DNA of 64,000 nt from Algoriphagus locisalis (lineage in GTDB: Bacteria > Bacteroidota > Bacteroidia > Cytophagales > Cyclobacteriaceae). Shown here piece by piece: positions 62,794 to 64,000 of this stretch. How positions within the stretch are numbered: position 1 is the stretch's first letter; every line of letters starts with the position of its first letter. The stretch is from contig NZ_FPBF01000003.1 of assembly GCF_900116615.1 (NCBI RefSeq), positions 558,001-622,000 of the forward strand, given 5' to 3'. Below the pieces are notes generated by a model. It worked only from the letters and a program-made list of their open reading frames with translations, was not told where the DNA came from and searched no databases. Made by a program: the position numbers and the translations under genes.

Positions 62794-64000
62794 TTATTCT
62801 ACGATGTGCACTTTCAGCATGTTGGTTCTACCATTTTCCTTTAGCGGCATACTTCCCGTATTAATGATAATATCCCCGGTTTTCACGTGATCATCACCTT
62901 TTAAGGTATTCTCAATATCTGTGAAAGTAGCATCAGTGGAAACTTGGTTTTCATAGAAATAGGCACGTACACCCCATACCAAACTCATCTGAGTAATTAA
63001 TGGCTTATTTCTAGTGAACACAAAGATGCTCGCAGACGGTCTGTGAGACGCTATTCTAAATCCTGTAAAACCAGAGGAAGTAATTCCCACAATAGCTTTT
63101 GCTTTCACATTTCTAGAAAGTCTTGAGGCCATCAAAATCAAATTGTTGCTCAAGAAGGTATCGTCATCCTCTGGTATTTTATAAAGGTTGTGATAGATAT
63201 CAGCATTTTCCTCTAAATAGCTAATGATACTGCTCATCGCCTTCACTGCATTTACTGGATATTTCCCAGAAGCAGTTTCCGCAGAAAGCATCACCGCATC
63301 AGCGCCATCCAAGACAGCATTTGCTACGTCATTGGTTTCTGCACGAGTTGGGCGAGGATTAGTAATCATGCTTTCCATCATTTGGGTGGCAATGATTACA
63401 GGCTTGCAGGCAAGCTTACACTTTTCTACTATTCTCTTTTGCCAAAGCGGAACGATTTCCATAGGAACTTCCACTCCCAAGTCACCACGAGCCACCATGA
63501 TCGCATCAGTAGCATCGATGATCGCATCGATATTATCTAGCGCTTCAGGCTTTTCTATCTTAGCAACGATCTTACAAACTTTTCCTTTTGCTTCGATTCT
63601 TTCTCTTAGGTCAATAATATCTTCCGCTGATCTTACAAAAGAAAGAGCGATCCAATCAACTTCTTGCTCAAGACCAAAAGCCAGATCTTCAATGTCTTTC
63701 TCAGTCAATGAAGGAGCACTAACTTTAGTATTAGGGAGGTTGATGCCTTTTCTTGATTTTAAGATACCGCCGTGGATTACTGTACAATTGACATTTTTGC
63801 CATCTGTGTCATTCACCCTTACCTCCAAATTACCATCGTCGATCAGGATTCTATCTCCACTGACTACATCGTTTGGAAGGTTCTGATAGACTGTACTTAC
63901 TAAATGGCTTGTTCCTATGACAGGATCATTAGTGATTGTGATCAATTCTCCTGGCTTGATCTCTACCCCGTTGTTCTCTACTTCACCAACTCGGATTTTC
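62794..64000 (-). CDS. pyk: Pyruvate kinase, 3' part (gene continues past the window)
   Basis: The frame is open to the end of the window (KIRVGEVENNGVEIKPGEL precedes the internal TTG at 63945), so the N-terminus is missing; about 400 residues are visible. The B-domain region is followed by the barrel with DWIALSFVRSAEDIIDLRE, the KIEKPEALDNIDAII block with the catalytic Lys-Glu, MVARGDLGVEVPMEIVPLWQK and ATQMMESMITNPRPTRAETNDVANAVLDGADAVMLSAETASGKYP. The C-terminal allosteric domain ends NMLKVHIVE. The enzyme makes pyruvate and ATP from phosphoenolpyruvate, the last step of glycolysis. A terminator follows. Confidence 0.96.
   Translation of the reverse strand, partial: KIRVGEVENNGVEIKPGELITITNDPVIGTSHLVSTVYQNLPNDVVSGDRILIDDGNLEVRVNDTDGKNVNCTVIHGGILKSRKGINLPNTKVSAPSLTEKDIEDLAFGLEQEVDWIALSFVRSAEDIIDLRERIEAKGKVCKIVAKIEKPEALDNIDAIIDATDAIMVARGDLGVEVPMEIVPLWQKRIVEKCKLACKPVIIATQMMESMITNPRPTRAETNDVANAVLDGADAVMLSAETASGKYPVNAVKAMSSIISYLEENADIYHNLYKIPEDDDTFLSNNLILMASRLSRNVKAKAIVGITSSGFTGFRIASHRPSASIFVFTRNKPLITQMSLVWGVRAYFYENQVSTDATFTDIENTLKGDDHVKTGDIIINTGSMPLKENGRTNMLKVHIVE

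Noticed and set aside
63224..63886. 220-codon plus-strand frame antisense to pyruvate kinase
   Set aside because: Ser/Ile-rich shadow frame with no domain; pyruvate kinase on the minus strand explains the region.

Overview
The window is a chromosomal segment of a Bacteroidota bacterium, most likely a member of the Cytophagales close to Cyclobacteriaceae/Algoriphagus (inference from gene content, not a database match). Signs are a SusC/SusD pair, a TonB receptor with DUF4249 and MG2-like partners, many secreted proteins and lipoproteins, a TTTG-N19-TANNTTTG promoter, frequent lack of clear Shine-Dalgarno sites, and moderate G+C with A+T-rich intergenic DNA. No rRNA, tRNA or CRISPR array was recognised.

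Layout. 0-2.5 kb: the 3' end of a glycoside hydrolase-like gene, a dihydrofolate-reductase-family gene split by a 171-bp palindromic insertion, and two small DUF proteins. 3-12.9 kb: a DUF6600 secreted protein, a SulP anion transporter, an exported serine hydrolase, an HtrA protease, a large MscS channel, a cold-shock protein and a SixA phosphatase. 13-23.6 kb: a protein-quality-control block (SDR, hslU, lon, an outer-membrane protein, rseP, dxr, and a divergent second HtrA). 23.6-33.8 kb: two outer-membrane uptake operons, TonB receptor/DUF4249/MG2-like and SusC/SusD. 34-40 kb: an orphan HI0074-like protein, dnaA, and the two methylmalonyl-CoA mutase subunits. 40-47 kb: a RES/Xre toxin-antitoxin pair, a lipoprotein AGE epimerase, a DUF389 membrane protein, a DUF71 ATP-pyrophosphatase, a small exported protein and an M28 peptidase. 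47.5-56.5 kb: an AAA/DUF4143 ATPase behind a 32-bp tandem repeat, two small exported proteins, a ferredoxin/ferredoxin-NADP reductase/MarR cluster, rarA, a decayed RelE-type toxin beside an intact antitoxin, threonine aldolase, a GDPD lipoprotein and a DUF2721 protein. 56.5-58.5 kb: a very A+T-rich islet bounded by 30-bp direct repeats. 58.5-64 kb: anti-sigma and ECF sigma factors, lpd, fabG and the 3' part of pyruvate kinase.

How genes work together. Envelope proteostasis is concentrated here: two HtrA proteases, RseP, Lon, HslU and an ECF sigma/anti-sigma pair. Nutrient uptake at the outer membrane is covered by two TonB-dependent operons. Central metabolism includes methylmalonyl-CoA mutase (propionyl-CoA/succinyl-CoA), lipoamide dehydrogenase, FabG and pyruvate kinase.

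The most unusual piece is the islet at about 56.54-58.48 kb. A lipoprotein with a probable beta-propeller fold and a 71-residue six-cysteine secreted peptide sit between direct repeats, one of which starts at the T-tract side of the anti-sigma gene's terminator. A tandem duplication carrying two 19-base poly(A) runs lies upstream of the pair. This looks like a small acquired cassette encoding an uncharacterised secreted peptide/lipoprotein system.
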